From assembly GCA_963920665.1 (NCBI GenBank), contig OY987263.1, positions 28,446,547 through 28,510,546 on the forward strand: DNA of 64,000 nt, read 5' to 3'. The position numbers and the translations under genes were made by a program. The DNA comes from Straminergon stramineum. Its lineage: Eukaryota; Streptophyta; Bryopsida; Hypnales; Calliergonaceae. How positions within the stretch are numbered: the stretch's first letter is position 1; each line of letters begins with the position of its first letter. Of this stretch, positions 1 through 12,976 are shown piece by piece. Below the pieces are notes generated by a model. It did not search any database. It saw only the letters and a list, made by a program, of their open reading frames with translations, and had not been told where the DNA came from.

Positions 1-2004
1 TTTGTAAGGTTGTATTTACTATGGAAAGGCAAAAATATTTCACATCCTATAAAACATAATCATGGGAGTTTAAAAAATATTTTGTAGGGTAATACAAGTA
101 ATACATTTGAAATAGAAACATTCCAAAATGTAACTAGAATATTTTTATAATATTCTCTTATAAGATTACTAAAGTCCCCCATTTTAATTTAAAATTATAA
201 AATTTTAATTGACAAGTAAAATTGGGCACCACATGCATAGAATCATCCAATTTTCTAAGAATCACACTTATAACCCCTTGTCAAATTATTCACTTTGAGA
301 ATATTAAATCAATAAAACAAATGAAAAAATGAAAAAATGAAAAAAAAAACTTCTTCAAACCTTCTATTATATTGTAAGAAAATTAGATTTAAAGTGTGAT
401 CAACTCCCTTCTAGGCAAATCTTTTTGCTAATTTGGGTTAATTTTTAATATAATAATCTTGAATTTGCACAACAAATCTTGATGGAACTTTATAGAATGT
501 TGAAAAATTGAATCGTCCCTGAGATCCCACGTTTGCATTATTAAATAATTGCGTGAAGACAAATTAAATTCAAACATGATTGCATATAAAGGTTCATTTT
601 GGTTGTAAATGTCTAATTAAACATGCAATTGCAATTTAGAGGAAATTACTAGTCTGAAATAGATTCATTAAATTATATTCAAATTAAATATCATATAAAT
701 AGGTTCAAACATCATTTTTAAAGAACCCCATTCTAGCCAAATTGTTAATATTGATAAGAAAAATAAAACAGATAATAGATTGTTTGTATATGCATTTTGG
801 AATACAATTTATTTTGTACCTAGAATTCAATTGTCATATTTTTCATTTCCTTTAATATAATTATCATTCAATACAATCCCAAAACATTTGGAGATGACAC
901 ACTATTATGTTATATTTGAATTTCTATAACTTTATGGAATTGACCCTTTATTCTCGTCAATAATCTATAAGAGCATTAAATTAAACATTATATTAACTTA
1001 GAATTTTATTTGAAAGCACTAAACTTTCCCAAATTAGAACTTTGGGACATTTGCCTTACCTTCTAAGTTATTGTAGTGTTTCAAGGCCCCAAACTACTTC
1101 AAACTACTGATATCCAAAGCCAGGTTAAAATCTTCATTTATATTTATTTTCTAACAAACCCAATCATGGGGTCTTTTAGTTAACTTGTTCAAATATATCC
1201 TCCCCAAATTTTAGAGTGAAAATCATCACCAATTGCAAGTTCCATGTACCTAAACTTCCCAAAGTAGTTATTAGCTCTTTTCATTTTTTTTCTTCTATAC
1301 ATTTTAAGAAAAAAAAAATGTTTTATAACCAATGCATTTTAGTCATTATCTCTATGTGAGAAAATGAATTCACATTACATTAAAACTTAAACAAAAATAT
1401 TTTGTATTCAACTTAAAATAAAATAGAAAATAGAAAATGCAATTAGATAAAAGAAAAAACTGAATCATTGATAAAATGAATTATTAAAAAAAAAATTATA
1501 AATTTCCATGGTGAGAATATTCTAGTAAACATCTTATGTTTTTTTATCCTATTCAATAAAATTCAAAAATTATTTTCATACATTTTTTTTACATGTATCT
1601 TACAATACATAATATTCTTTATAACTTTCACCTCATTAACATAGCTTCCTAGCAAATTGGTCATTTTCTGCTCAATAATTAATTCAATTGCAAAAAATAG
1701 CTAGGCAATCCAAAAAATAATATATTTTAAGAATTTTATTTTGAAATATAGTTAAAATAAGAAAGGCATTCATCCAATTTGTTCTTAGAATTTATGGATG
1801 GTTGCTACTATTTTCATCAAAAGAGCCAAATTTACCTAAATTTTTGTCTTGACCTCCCAAACCTAATTTCTCTACCTCGTACGTCAGGGTTTTGACAAGT
1901 GTTAGAGTTTCTTGCATGCAAGAGAGATGTTTTGTTTCAAAGAGATTGTGCTTTAGAATGATCAAAATAGTGAGGCCAAAAGCTTTGCAATGTATGTCAA
2001 CAAT
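1..2004. other. AT-rich intergenic DNA, no gene seen
   Basis: Homopolymer-rich, strongly AT-biased sequence. I see no exon with convincing splice sites, no conserved protein motif and no clear repeat boundary. The few short open frames lack protein-like composition. Confidence 0.6.
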
Positions 2005-3182
2005 GCTATTTTGTGAGCCTAAGAACATGAGCCTATGAGCATTGAGTAGGGATTATGTGAGCATTGAGCTCCAAAATTTGAAAAAGCATTAGAATTTATT
2101 AATATTTCAAAAAATAGATTCCATCTTAAAATTTGGATCAAAATTTATTATTTTTAGTAAATTTTAGTACCTACTACCATGGACCTATTATCGTGGACCT
2201 ATTACTGTGGGTATGTAGAATTCAAATGAAAATTCTAATTTTGAATCTTATCTAGTAGTATACATTATGAAGATGAAGAATCCAATTGATGTGAAAGATG
2301 AATGGAGATGAAAATAAGTTTACTTAGAATATTGGTTGATCATTGTCCTATAAGAACATGGACCCTTCTGAGGTCAATGGAAACACACCAATAATTTTTT
2401 TTTGATGTGCTATTATTGAATTTCTTTAGATTTTTTTAAAATTGTTGATAAGATTTCATTACATGTGTCGAAAGAACTTACCTGCACCAAGTTTCATTTT
2501 TGTTGATCACTATCTTGTAGTAGCATGGATCTTCTCAAGACCGATGGGGGTAGTACCTTTGCTTATGTCTTAATGTGTTGGTAATTAGACTTGTTAACAT
2601 TTTAGAAAAAAATTGTTAAGATTGTTAAGATTTTAAGAAAATGTTTGGTTGATAGGGATTATTTGTGTAAGGAATGAACTTAGTTTCACCCAAATGTTGA
2701 TTAATTGATCATTGTCTTCTTGTAGGACCTCCCACGTGTCAAACTCTTCTATCTTGATCAAATTATTGTTTGATTGATTACTCACCTCTTGCTATTTGGC
2801 ATCCCTCGGCGCTGAGGGGAGCCACCCACCTAAGGAAAATTTTGAAAAAAAAGGGGGGGGAGGGGGGGGTCACTTTTCACGACGGGAGGGCTCCCCTCAG
2901 GGCCGAGGGGTACCGAGTAGCAAGATGGGAGTGATCATAAAAAACTAATTTTCAATGGAACAACCATATTTGATTTCAAAAGAATACTAATTAATTATCA
3001 ATTTTTTTCTTCTTAAAATCTAGTGAAGTCCAATGAATGGCACATTAAGGTTGTTCAAGGGACCACCGTAATAGATCCACAATAATAGGTATTAATAAAA
3101 TTTATTAAAAATAGGAAATTTTAACCAAAAACTTTAGATAGAATCTCTAAAAAGTTGTATGCTCACAAGCTCACAAAATAGC
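2005..3182. mobile_element. 1.2-kb inverted-repeat element, class uncertain
   Basis: The ends carry a perfect 14-bp inverted repeat (GCTATTTTGTGAGC at 2005-2018, its complement at 3169-3182). A second inverted segment lies inside: the region around 2150-2210 (CCATGGACCTATTATCGTGG) is mirrored around 3062-3120. A 13-bp direct repeat TTGCAATGTATGT brackets the element at 1985-1997 and 3187-3199, close to but not flush with the ends, so it may or may not be a target duplication. No coding capacity is visible. A smaller hairpin element sits within it (2771-2936). Confidence 0.5.
2771..2936. mobile_element. Nested hairpin element with G-run loop
   Basis: Arms of about 45 bp at 2771-2815 and 2889-2934 are imperfect inverted copies; both contain the CTCGGC...GAGGGGAG core. 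The loop holds two G8 runs (2853-2869) separated by one A. Size and arm structure are those of a miniature inverted-repeat element inserted in the larger element around it. The family was not recognised. Confidence 0.5.
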
Positions 3183-3199
3183 AACCTTGCAATGTATGT

Positions 3200-5580
3200 T
3201 TAGAATTATTGAAGAAGAGATGCAAGATTGTGTGGACTAAGTTGCATTTCTATGAATTAGGCAATAACTACAATAAAACGAGCATTTTATGATTGCAATT
3301 ATGTGTCAATATGGTTTAGCAACTAAATAAAAGACTCAATATAGTTGAAAGCAAATATATATAATTGTAGAGATACACAAGAGACAATCATATTTGAGAG
3401 GGAAAATACAAGAAAGAATGTGACTCACTTCAATGATGTTTATTAGTCACTAATACAAAACATATTACAATGAGTCACTATGTTAATGTATATACACACA
3501 CTTGTATGGTCTATATTCCTTATAATAATATGAAGGTGTTCCCTCTATATATTGTGTTATAAATAGCCTCCAATGACTTTGTTCTCTCTTTCAATGCCAT
3601 CGTATATAATAGAATAGGTCAATTTCAATGAATGAACAATAAGAATCAAACTTCAAAAGTTAACGATAATACAAATTTAGAATAAGAAAAAGTATATATA
3701 TACAAGAATAGATAATAATAATGGTGATGGAGGGAACAAGAAGCAAAAGGTGAGAAGTGCTAAGAAACAATGACAAGTAAAACCTAGGAGGCAACAAGAG
3801 ACAAGGAAGAAGAAGCAATTAAAGAAGCCACAACTAGAGTTTCTAAACCTAAACCAATGGCTTACCTAAATTTTCATTGGGGTGACTATATTGTCCTTAG
3901 GTTGCCTAAAAAGGAAAAAATGTAACTATGAAATATGATTGTAACAAAAATGTGACTAGCAAATGACTAGATGTTCCTTGTACATATTTCTTGTCATCCC
4001 CTGTGAAATACTTTGGTGTTTTCATAGGGTGTATATTGTACTTCTAGCAAGTACAAGGCTAAAATATGCTTGGTGGTTATATTTGTTTTTGTGGCTTCAC
4101 TCCAAAATGTTGGTCTTCAAGAATGTGATTGCTAGTAGTTGCCAATCATCTCTAGTTTCATTTTTTAAGTCATAAAAGACTACATTTGTTGTAGTGTTTA
4201 GCAATATTTATTGGAATGAAATGAAAGAAAGCTTTGAATGTAGATTGGGATGATGAGAATCCATCTAAAAACTTTCATGCATAATTTCCAAAGTGGGAAG
4301 TCAATAGAGGTAGCCCAAGTTCTCAGAAAGACCAATGTAGTCTCCTTATTCAACTAGGAGTTAACAAATAAATCACGAACGGTAATTAATTTTATGTTCA
4401 TTAAAAATTTATAAACTAAAATAGTGAGTGCAACTTCTTATCTACAACAAGTGAATCTATGATTGACACTAATAGCAAGTGAGTGTAGTTATTGGTATTA
4501 TAAATATATATACTATTTTAAATCAATCCCACCTTAATATGCAATGTTTAGACTTCATATAAATAAATAATAAAATTTCAAAGTTTTGTACAAAATACAA
4601 CTAATAACCAACACTAGATTTTCCTAGACATTTATGTTTTGATTGTGTGCAACTTGTGTAACCAATTGGTTTAGGATTTAGGACAAATTGTACCGAATAA
4701 CTCATATGTTAGTTTATGGAATGAATGCTATTTGCAATTAAACATGTACAATTGAAGAATGAATATAAACATAAGTTTCTTTCATTAGACTGTCTTATCT
4801 TTTGTAGGGTCTTTTTGGCAATTGGAAGAATTTATAAGGATTATTATACAATCAAGTTACAATTAAGTGGAATTACCATGTTTGTACCTCAAGGACATTT
4901 TTTGAGTTCTAGCGAGGTTTAACATAATTCAAAAATATCCATTTTCATTTGTATGTCACTACGCATTGGAGATTGTCATTGAATATGTAACTCCTTTCAT
5001 ACAAAGTTTCATGTAGACCTTTTTCCATATTGCAAATAATGAGTATAATTTAGTCAAGAGTTTGGTATAGAGTTTTGAATCTCATCCCCTCTTCAAACAA
5101 TATTTGTACTTGCTTAATGGATATCTTTATTGTGATATTTGTTTGAAAATTTGAATTCAATCTTCTACAATCGCACATGGAAAAAATATGCCTTCTACAT
5201 GGCATTGGATGCCTCCTAGTGCTAAACTTAATGACATTGAATCAAAAAGGGCCAAAACCTCAATTTTTTGGACTATGAGGGATAAATGTAAAAACTCCCC
5301 CTTGTTTTGAGCCTTTAGTTTTGTATTTTGTGAGCTCCTCAATTTAGTTTGGGGTCTTTCATTCAATTTTTATTCAATTTTTTCACATTTAATCGATCAC
5401 CTTAAAAATTTAAATAAATAATTTTGGGATTTTTTCCTTTAGTGAAAAATGGCCTCAACTTTTAGATTTAGATTTAGTATGACCAATGTAGGGAGGCATT
5501 TTAGCTAGTCTAGGGCCTTCAAAAAATGTTTTGATGACTTCTGAGATAGAACAATCCATTGTAGACAAAAGGCCGACTCC
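3200..5580. other. AT-rich intergenic DNA, no gene seen
   Basis: No exon, RNA gene or bounded repeat could be supported here. Short open frames near 3.96-4.18 and 4.7-4.9 kb show no recognisable domain and no splice context. Confidence 0.5.
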
Positions 5581-5583
5581 AAA

Positions 5584-5970
5584 CACCTAGGGAATGATCC
5601 ATTACAATCTTTTTTCAAGAAATTAGATTTGGACTACATTGGATTGAGTGAGTGGCCACAATCAAAGTCTTAGGTGATGATAATGGAATGATTAGTGACT
5701 ATAGTAGGAACTTCTACCTTTTGAGTATAAATTCATTGTATGAAATGACTTTTTTAGGCCTTTCTATTATGGCCACATTAGGAAATATTGTGACTACTTT
5801 AGGTGAGTAATATGACCATTATATATTACACATTCTATTGGTTGGGGGATACCAGTAGTCTAGAGACTTTTGGGGGCCATGATGGGCATCACACTTCAAA
5901 AACTCCTTACAAATTCAAGCTCTAACAAAAAAATATAATTTCAAATGCTCTTGCTATACCTCACACTTTT
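5584..5970 (+). repeat. Direct repeat, copy 1 (pair with 6807-7212)
   Basis: This roughly 390-bp stretch recurs in the same orientation about 1.2 kb downstream. Shared blocks include TTGAGTGAGTGGCCACAATC / TTGAGTAAGTGGCTACAATC, the GATGATxATGGAATxATTAG block and GGAAATATTxTGACTACTTT. The copies differ at many positions and by small gaps. No coding potential is seen. Confidence 0.6.
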
Positions 5971-6806
5971 CATTATGGGAAAAAAAAATTAATTCAACAA
6001 TGGCATGATGACAAACTCCTCATTCTACTCATGATGGTTTGTTATACCTTATCTTGACTTGCCTAGACAACACCATGGACTTCTGCTTTCACCTTGGGCT
6101 TCTTCTTTAAAGTTGGTTTCAAGTTTGATGATTTTCCATGTTTATCTATATACCAAGTACTCTAATTATTTTGCCCCACACTATTTTTTTGACATTTCAC
6201 ACTGATTTATGTTATTAATAAGATGATGAGTATGATAATTTGAGTTTCTATTATGAAACGAAGTTTTGGATTTTATAGTCTCAATTTTCATCATGTCTCC
6301 ATGTGTTAGATTGGGCAACATAAACATAAAGGCAACTTAATGAGAGTAGGAAGTGTGGAAGTAGGAATCTAGTACAATATGGAAGCTTCAATATAACATA
6401 AAAAAGAACTCAAGGGATTTGTAATAATTTTCAAACAATTATGGGTGTTTTTATAGCAATAGAATTTGAAGAAGACAATAACAAATGTACTCATATAACT
6501 TCAATGTCACTTATTTTAATATTATTTCTTTTGTTCTCTCACTAATTCAAAGTTTCAAACTCTAAATGTGTGCACTTGGAGATTCATTATGCATATTATC
6601 ACATTGCGTTATTTCATACAAAGTTGCATAAAAATTTAGTAACAAAACATGTAAGTACAAAAAAAATCCAAGCCCAGCATCTTGTAGGACCTTGTATATA
6701 TTTTTTATTATCAATGCCACTTTCAAATGCAACAATGTATTATCACAAGGTTAAGCAACTCCAAATAAGGTAAACCAAACCATTAAATGCAAAAGTTCAT
6801 TGTAAA

Positions 6807-7212
6807 CATCTAGAAAATATCCCATTAAAGTCTTGCATCAACTTTTGACACACTTTTTTCAATAAATAAGATTTGGGCTACATTAGGTTGAGTAAGTGGC
6901 TACAATCAATCAGTCTTGGATGATGATGATGGAATTATTAGTGATTGCAATAGGAACTTCTACTTTTTGAATGTATATTCATCATAGGAAGTGACTTATT
7001 TTGACTTTCACATTACAATTCTCGTTGTATTAGGAAATATTATGACTACTTTCATTGAGTAAGATGACCATTATAGATACATTTTTGTTGGTTTGGGAGT
7101 AATCTAAATACTCTTTAGGTCCAATTAGATAGTACACTTCAGAAATTCATAACAAATTTATACTTTCTCAATTAAAAAAAAAAATCCGTTGCTCTACCCA
7201 TTTCTCATACTT
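6807..7212 (+). repeat. Direct repeat, copy 2 (pair with 5584-5970)
   Basis: Diverged same-strand copy of 5584-5970, colinear over its whole length. The copies could be LTR remnants or a local duplication. I see no primer-binding site or TG...CA ends, so I leave it as a duplication. Confidence 0.6.
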
Positions 7213-8561
7213 TTACCTTCAAGTGATTTTTTTAAAAAAAATTTCAAATATGCAAACAGGGCAAATCAGTCATTCTGCCTGTCATAGTCTGGTTTACCCT
7301 AATAATGCAAATTTGGGGGCCTGGGTTGTCAAATCTAACAGGTAGTCGTGTCAATCTAATGAAACCGAAATTAACAAACACACACTCAATATCAATAACC
7401 TTCCTTGCTCTTGCAATACCACCATAAAGTGGCAAATTGAAATTGCCTGCAAAATACAACTGAACTAAAACAACTCAAATTGGCAAAAGAATTCAACAAA
7501 ACAAAATCAATAAATTACAAGTATGAGATCAGTCGTTCAAAATAGACCCTTTTTTTAATCCATGTGTTTCAAAAAAAAAAAAATAAAATAGATCCTTCTT
7601 GTTTTTAACCTTTTTCCTTGATCACATTAAATTATACTGTAATTTATTTAATAGATCACAGCTGTGAAGGGTATTCCAGAATTCTAAACCCTGACAAACT
7701 GGCAGGATTTGAGATATGGAAATCAGTGGGGATGAATTTCACCCTGCCTCTGCATAGCGCTCAACTCTGCCAAATCTTACAATTTGTCTGCCCTCCTCGG
7801 CATTGATCCCAGAACTAAGTTAACTTAGTTTATGGAATTTAGTGCAAATGCTACCTTCAAGACATACAAGCATCAACTATGGCTAAGTTACTTTGAGAGC
7901 CAGTAAGTTAACTTAGTATCAAAGAAAAAATAATAGAAAAGAAAGGATTTTGCAAATTGGCTATCAAATTCTATTTCTGGTTGCAGTTTAGGCTGAAATG
8001 TCTCCATTAACGACCCTTTTTTACAATGTAATAGTGTTGCAAAGATTTTGGGGGTAGAAATTCAACTAATTTTAACTAGTTTAGGAATCATTGCATAGTC
8101 CTTGGCCTTCCACATTATAATGCATCTACATAACATAAAGTAAGTTAAGTTAATAACACATTCATGAACTTCACAAAATGAATCATGAGTTAAATAGTAA
8201 CAAGCAAATGACAGCTAATTGAAGCCATTACTATAGGTCCCTTGTCAACTATTTTTCTTAGGACTATCGTGGAATGTAAATATGAAATAGGCTCCTAATA
8301 TTGTTGGCACATGATTAAATCTTTGTCCATAACCAGAAAGATACTTTGATATGCTAGCAATGATAATATCATACTACAAATCTATTTTTTATTACTTTAG
8401 AGTGTAAACCAAAGAAGTTGTTCAAGAAAATCATATATCGCAAACATGATCCAACACTAAATAATGAATAGAAGAGAATACAAAGAACATAATGACAATG
8501 AAAGGTAAATGTCATTGTTAGCCTATTCACCAAAGCTTTACTACCTACATGAGGGGGCAAA
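7213..8561. other. Intergenic DNA downstream of the CYSTM gene
   Basis: A slightly GC-richer patch (7240-7460 and 7620-7800) contains short open frames on both strands but no assembly of exons that I trust. A motif GGCAAATCAGTCATTCTGCC (from 7261) recurs as its reverse complement at 13715-13740, so part of it is repeat-derived. Confidence 0.4.
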
Positions 8562-8565
8562 TTAA

Positions 8566-8807
8566 CCCCTCAAGGCCCAAGCAGTTTCTGTACATTTTGA
8601 CAAGTTTGAACTTTGATTGGCAATATGAATTGTTCATCAAGCTTATTACATGATGTCAATTGTACTTTTGAGCTTCCCCATTCAATATGAACATCATAAT
8701 ATGCAATTCATTTAGATACTCTTCTTAGAATGGAGGAACATGAAGTTATAACTTTGACCTGTTGAACAGGTGAGATGCTAAAAAAGGGCTCTGTGGGCCT
8801 TGAGGGG
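8566..8807. mobile_element. TTAA-flanked MITE, 242 bp, inside the CYSTM 3' region
   Basis: Flanked by TTAA on both sides (8562-8565 and 8808-8811). Ends form a perfect 14-bp terminal inverted repeat, CCCCTCAAGGCCCA and its complement. No coding capacity. It belongs by its ends to the TTAA-CCC clan of this window. The minus-strand CYSTM frame runs into its right end. Confidence 0.8.
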
Positions 8808-10172
8808 TTAAAGCCCTAACCCTGAAATTTTGCATAAAGTAGTTGACATCAAACCCTAAATCTGGGTGAGGAAGATTACCAAAGCATTCGTCCATCATGC
8901 AGCAGCAACACAAGGCTGTCAAACTGCACATTCAAAATTAAGTTCATCATTAATACCCATACGATACACATCCTCACACTAATAACAATAATTGTTATTA
9001 ACAGGGTTTGCGAGATTTTTTAAGTTTTATCGATTATTTTGCTATAATTCCCATATTGAACCATTTTTTCAAGTACTACTTCTGTTCTTTTTCTCAATTT
9101 TCTACTCAAAAAAGAACTTTCATAGATTTCTTCACCATTTTTTCTATGATGCTTTCAAAATGTAACTTAGCTGGTTTTTCTTCCCCAATTTCACCAGCTA
9201 ACAATGAATTAACTGACAATTCTAACCAAACATTTGTTCTTAACATTCTATTTAACAATACATGTTAACATCATCCCCACAATTGGAGGATTTTCTTAAG
9301 TATTTACCATCCTTGAAGCATACCCATGAACCCATTTTGTTGTTGTTGCTGCTGGCCGTAATAACCTTGTTGTGGAGGCGGAGCCATGACCCCCCCTTGG
9401 TAATAATTTGGCTGGCCATAATAGCCTTGCTGTTGCTGTGGAGGATAACCATACCCTGTATTGCACACAATGAAAAATCAGAAACATTTCAGCAGTCACT
9501 CTTTGGCAATAAAGAAAATCCAGAAACTTAAAAAATTGATTACACATTTAAGTGAAAGAAGGACTTCAATTTTGGTTTATAAGAATAACTCAAAACTTTA
9601 CATTTGTTGTAAAGACACTATAAAAAATTAGTGCTTTTTGTGACGCAATTTAATGTGACACTGTAACTTGATGTTATGTTTGACATTATTGTTGATATAA
9701 AAACAAGGTAGATATCATTTAAAATTGTATCACAAAAAACACTAGTTTTTTGATAACTTGAGCATCACTTGCACGGTGCTTGAGCATTGAGTAGTTGGTG
9801 TGTATTTTCAGTTCTTGCAACTTTAGTACTTCTTGCCTAAAATGAGCTCAAGATTGTGTACAAAAAAAGGTTTTGTTTTGAAGAATGTTGACCAAGGTTC
9901 TTTAAGAACATAATAGATTTTTAAATATCAAATTATGGCTTGTTATAATTTTTTTTTTAATACAATTAAAGAATATGAATTTCAATGTCATCAATTTACA
10001 ATTTTAAAAGTACAATACCTGTTGGACTAGGGTAACCATAAGCAGGTGGTGGACCATATTGATTTTGTGCAAGATAATCTTGTGGTGGTGGACCTGGGTA
10101 TCCAGGTGGAGGGTATCCTTGCGGAAGAGGTGGTTGATTTTGTGGGAAATCTCTATCATCCTTCGGTGGCAT
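8746..10172 (-). CDS. CYSTM/XYPPX-type small cysteine-rich membrane protein, three exons
   Basis: Exons read on the minus strand: 10172-10019, 9455-9308 and 8923 onwards, all phases agreeing. The N-terminal part is hydrophilic and rich in Pro, Gly, Tyr and Gln, with GYPPPGYPGPPP-like XYPPX repeats. The C-terminal exon encodes LTALCCCCMMDECF, the hallmark CYSTM module that spans or coats the membrane in short plant stress-associated proteins. Family members usually stop right after this CF, giving about 115 residues. Here the frame continues about 40 codons to TAA at 8746-8748, and the last 20 or so codons lie inside an inserted TTAA element. Either the protein has an acquired tail, or a GTAATC donor right after the CF codons splices to an exon I could not identify. 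The ATG at 10172 is the first in frame. Family call is firm; the 3' end is not. Confidence 0.8.
9616..9755. mobile_element. Miniature inverted-repeat element in CYSTM intron 1
   Basis: About 140 bp with imperfect inverted ends: left AAAAAATTAGTGCTTTTTGTGA, right the complement of AAAAACTAGTGTTTTTTGTGA (each given here in part). It resembles the CACTA-type miniature elements elsewhere in the window, but the right boundary is degenerate and no target duplication is evident. Confidence 0.45.
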
Positions 10173-11440
10173 GATTCTCAACTATAGTATTACTTGAAAA
10201 CAAAAGGCAAACCAAATCTAATTTTACTAACTTTTGATAATAATTCAATAATGTAGGAAAGGAACAATCAATCTTAGTTAGCCATGAAAAAAGACAGTTG
10301 CATTGTTGGAATCCTACACACATTGCTATTTGTTTGTAACATCATTTCGGTGGTAAGCAAAAGTGGTATCTTAATATTCTTGTAACAATAGGTTATGATG
10401 ATACTATTTCCTTCAAAATTGAGGATTTTGAGAAAGGATTGTGGGCACAAAAAGTTGCCATGAAGAACCACACTTCAAGATTCCCTTGCAATGACAATAT
10501 TATCAAAGATAATATAATTCTATTGCATAATTTTCCAAGTAACTACAAGTGCACGAGAATGCATTTTCATAGATGGGAGAAATTTCAATAAGCTATCATG
10601 TTTTAAAATTGAAGAAAAGCTACGTGCATGAATCCTTCAATGTTTTCAAGAATTAGGTTAAAATTTTATAGGGCTTCTATTTTAAAATCCTAGAATGTTA
10701 TTTATGCTATTATGACCCCAAAATTACTTGCACCCCAATTTACCACTTCTTTTGTTTGGCTTTCATGTTGTAGTATGGATATGATATATACACATAAGGT
10801 ATACTATGTGTATGTATCAATATGAATATTACAAACAATCATTGTCCCATATCTTTTGGACCTTTGCTTTTTGAACATATGAGGCCATTGTAAACTTCAC
10901 TCAACTTTCATTGGAACATTTCAAGCAAAACTTGACTACTTGCACCTCTCCAAATCACATTTATATCTTTGACCATCTACTCAAGTATTAAAGTGGATAT
11001 CCGCAAACTGTCACTTTTTGCTACTCTGCCTAGTTACTATTATTAAATTGGTCAACTTTTCATATTTTCTTGTTGGCAAGTGAAAGGATGTTCTAACTCA
11101 CCAAAGAATGTTCCATTTGACCATACCATATGTAGAAGTTATATAAGGACCGAAGTTTTTTGTTTGGTCAATGTTCTAAAACCGTTTCTTCCATACATAT
11201 ATATTGTTTTTAGAGATGCACACAAAGTGATGATGGCAGTTTTAGGCATGGTGCAATTTTAGGTGTACCCACCTTAATTGGAGGAAGATTATGGAGAGTC
11301 CAATTGTAACACTTGGCCAAATGATTAAAAAATTTTAGGCTTAGTTAGGGTGAGTTTGAGCTCTTAATAAGAAATGTAATTGACCAAATTAATCTAGGGT
11401 TTCTCTGCACTTTTGAAATTAAAGGTGAATCGGGTTGTTT
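10173..11440. other. 5' flank of the CYSTM gene and intergenic DNA
   Basis: No further exon, TATA assignment or bounded repeat could be supported. The sequence is AT-rich throughout. Confidence 0.4.
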
Positions 11441-11444
11441 TTAA

Positions 11445-12389
11445 CCCCTAAAGGACCAAATGGCATTTTTTTGGCAACATAGCAATTTGGGGCAGCTCAC
11501 TATGAATGGAATTTTTATTTTTCTTCTTTGAAATTTTCACACAACATTTTTCCGAGGAGTAGCTTTAAGGCCCAACAATTTTCATAACTTTTGAATAAAT
11601 GGTTAAAAAGTTATGGTATGATATGTAATTTTCATGGTTCGGCAGGCAGCCCAGGTAGCAAAAAAAATTCTTGAAAAAATACTTTTAAAAAAAAAAAAAA
11701 TTGAAATTGGTTTTCTACATCCATCCATCCATGGAAAGATTTGAATCATTCCATTTTGATCTATGAGATGAAAGTTATGAGGAGTTTTAGTTGTGGGTAG
11801 TTTATGGGTAGCTATGGAATCTCCACTCTAAAATAAACTTTGAAGTCCTTCATTTAACTCAATTTTCAATATTTTTGGAAAAAAATAAAAAATTTAAGTT
11901 TAGATTGTTTATTACAACATTAAAACCATTGGGATTGGCATTTTTCAATTCCATAAATAAATTGTTAACAATTTAGTATTTTGAATCATTCTCTACTTCA
12001 TTATACTTACAAATTTTTTCCTATATGTTGCACAATTTCAAATGATCTGAAAATTTTCAAGCATGTAGCCAACTTGGCTTGAAGAATGAATCCAAAGAGT
12101 TACAACCATTTCGGATATTTTTTTATAATGATCTGACCTTGTGAAGTGCAGCTGCCCGGATTTTCGCAGGGCCAAAAAAGGGATTTTCGTCACTTCAAAC
12201 ACTAATATCTTGAAATCTACAAGGTAGAAATTTTTGAAATTTTTTCTACATCTTCTCAAACCAGTGAACTACAAGATCCTACGGTTACATGTGTCCAAAA
12301 GTGATTTTTTTCCCAAAATTTTGTACTTGTACTAGAAATGGCAGTTTAGGAGTGTTTTGGGTGAAAACATAGTCGAAAACCTTTAGGGG
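11445..12389. mobile_element. TTAA-flanked nonautonomous element, 945 bp
   Basis: Bounded by TTAA at 11441-11444 and 12390-12393; ends CCCCTAAAGG...CCTTTAGGGG. The interior is homologous along its length to the element at 28663-29582, sharing for example the blocks around 11475-11500 (GGCAACATAGCAATTTGGGG) and 12145-12160 (GTGAAGTGCAGCTGCCC). No transposase frame is visible. Confidence 0.75.
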
Positions 12390-12797
12390 TTAAGTTAGCT
12401 TCACATTTTGATGAGAAGGAGCCGCAGGAGCAATGGCCACAAGTAAGTCAAGTTCAAGCCACTCTGATCTGTTCAGAAGATGGAATTGCAGGTAGTTTTA
12501 TAACTTAATTGAAAACATTAAAAAAATTCTTGTTTCAGCCTGAATTCTTTGTTGATATACCTGTAAGTTATATCTAATAAAAAACATTAATGAATGGTTT
12601 ATCCAAATTGTACATTTTGTGGTTGCATTTTCAAGTGGGGTTTTCCAAAAGTTTACCATATGCCACTCATACAACTTTTTCAAGATTTTCAAAAGTTTTG
12701 TCACTACCAAGCTCACACATTTCTATTCTTTTCTTTTATCAATTTTCCATTTTTTTGAAATATTAAAGGTGAAATCAGATAGAAGCTATCAATGGTT

Positions 12798-12976
12798 CAT
12801 CAGGAACTTCAAGGCATGTGAACATGGTGCCACAATGGTGCATTGAAGTGCAATTATGTTAATTTGGTGCCAACCTCCATACCAACCTAACATGGATAAA
12901 ATGACACTAAAACGACCTGTATGCAGCCTTTGGTGTCAAAATGGCACCAAGACAATCTGGCCCAAATTTTCTGATG
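12798..12976 (+). repeat. 179-bp direct repeat, copy 1
   Basis: Recurs almost unchanged at 13456-13634. It contains repeated GGTGCCA/TGGCACC words (TTTGGTGCCAACCTCCATAC, GGTGTCAAAATGGCACCAA). No open frame is conserved. Function unknown. Confidence 0.75.

Noticed and set aside
7244..7803. A possible two-exon minus-strand mini-gene (ATG near 7803, acceptor near 7455)
   Set aside because: No frame gives a sensible protein after splicing and part of the DNA is repeated in inverse orientation at 13.7 kb.
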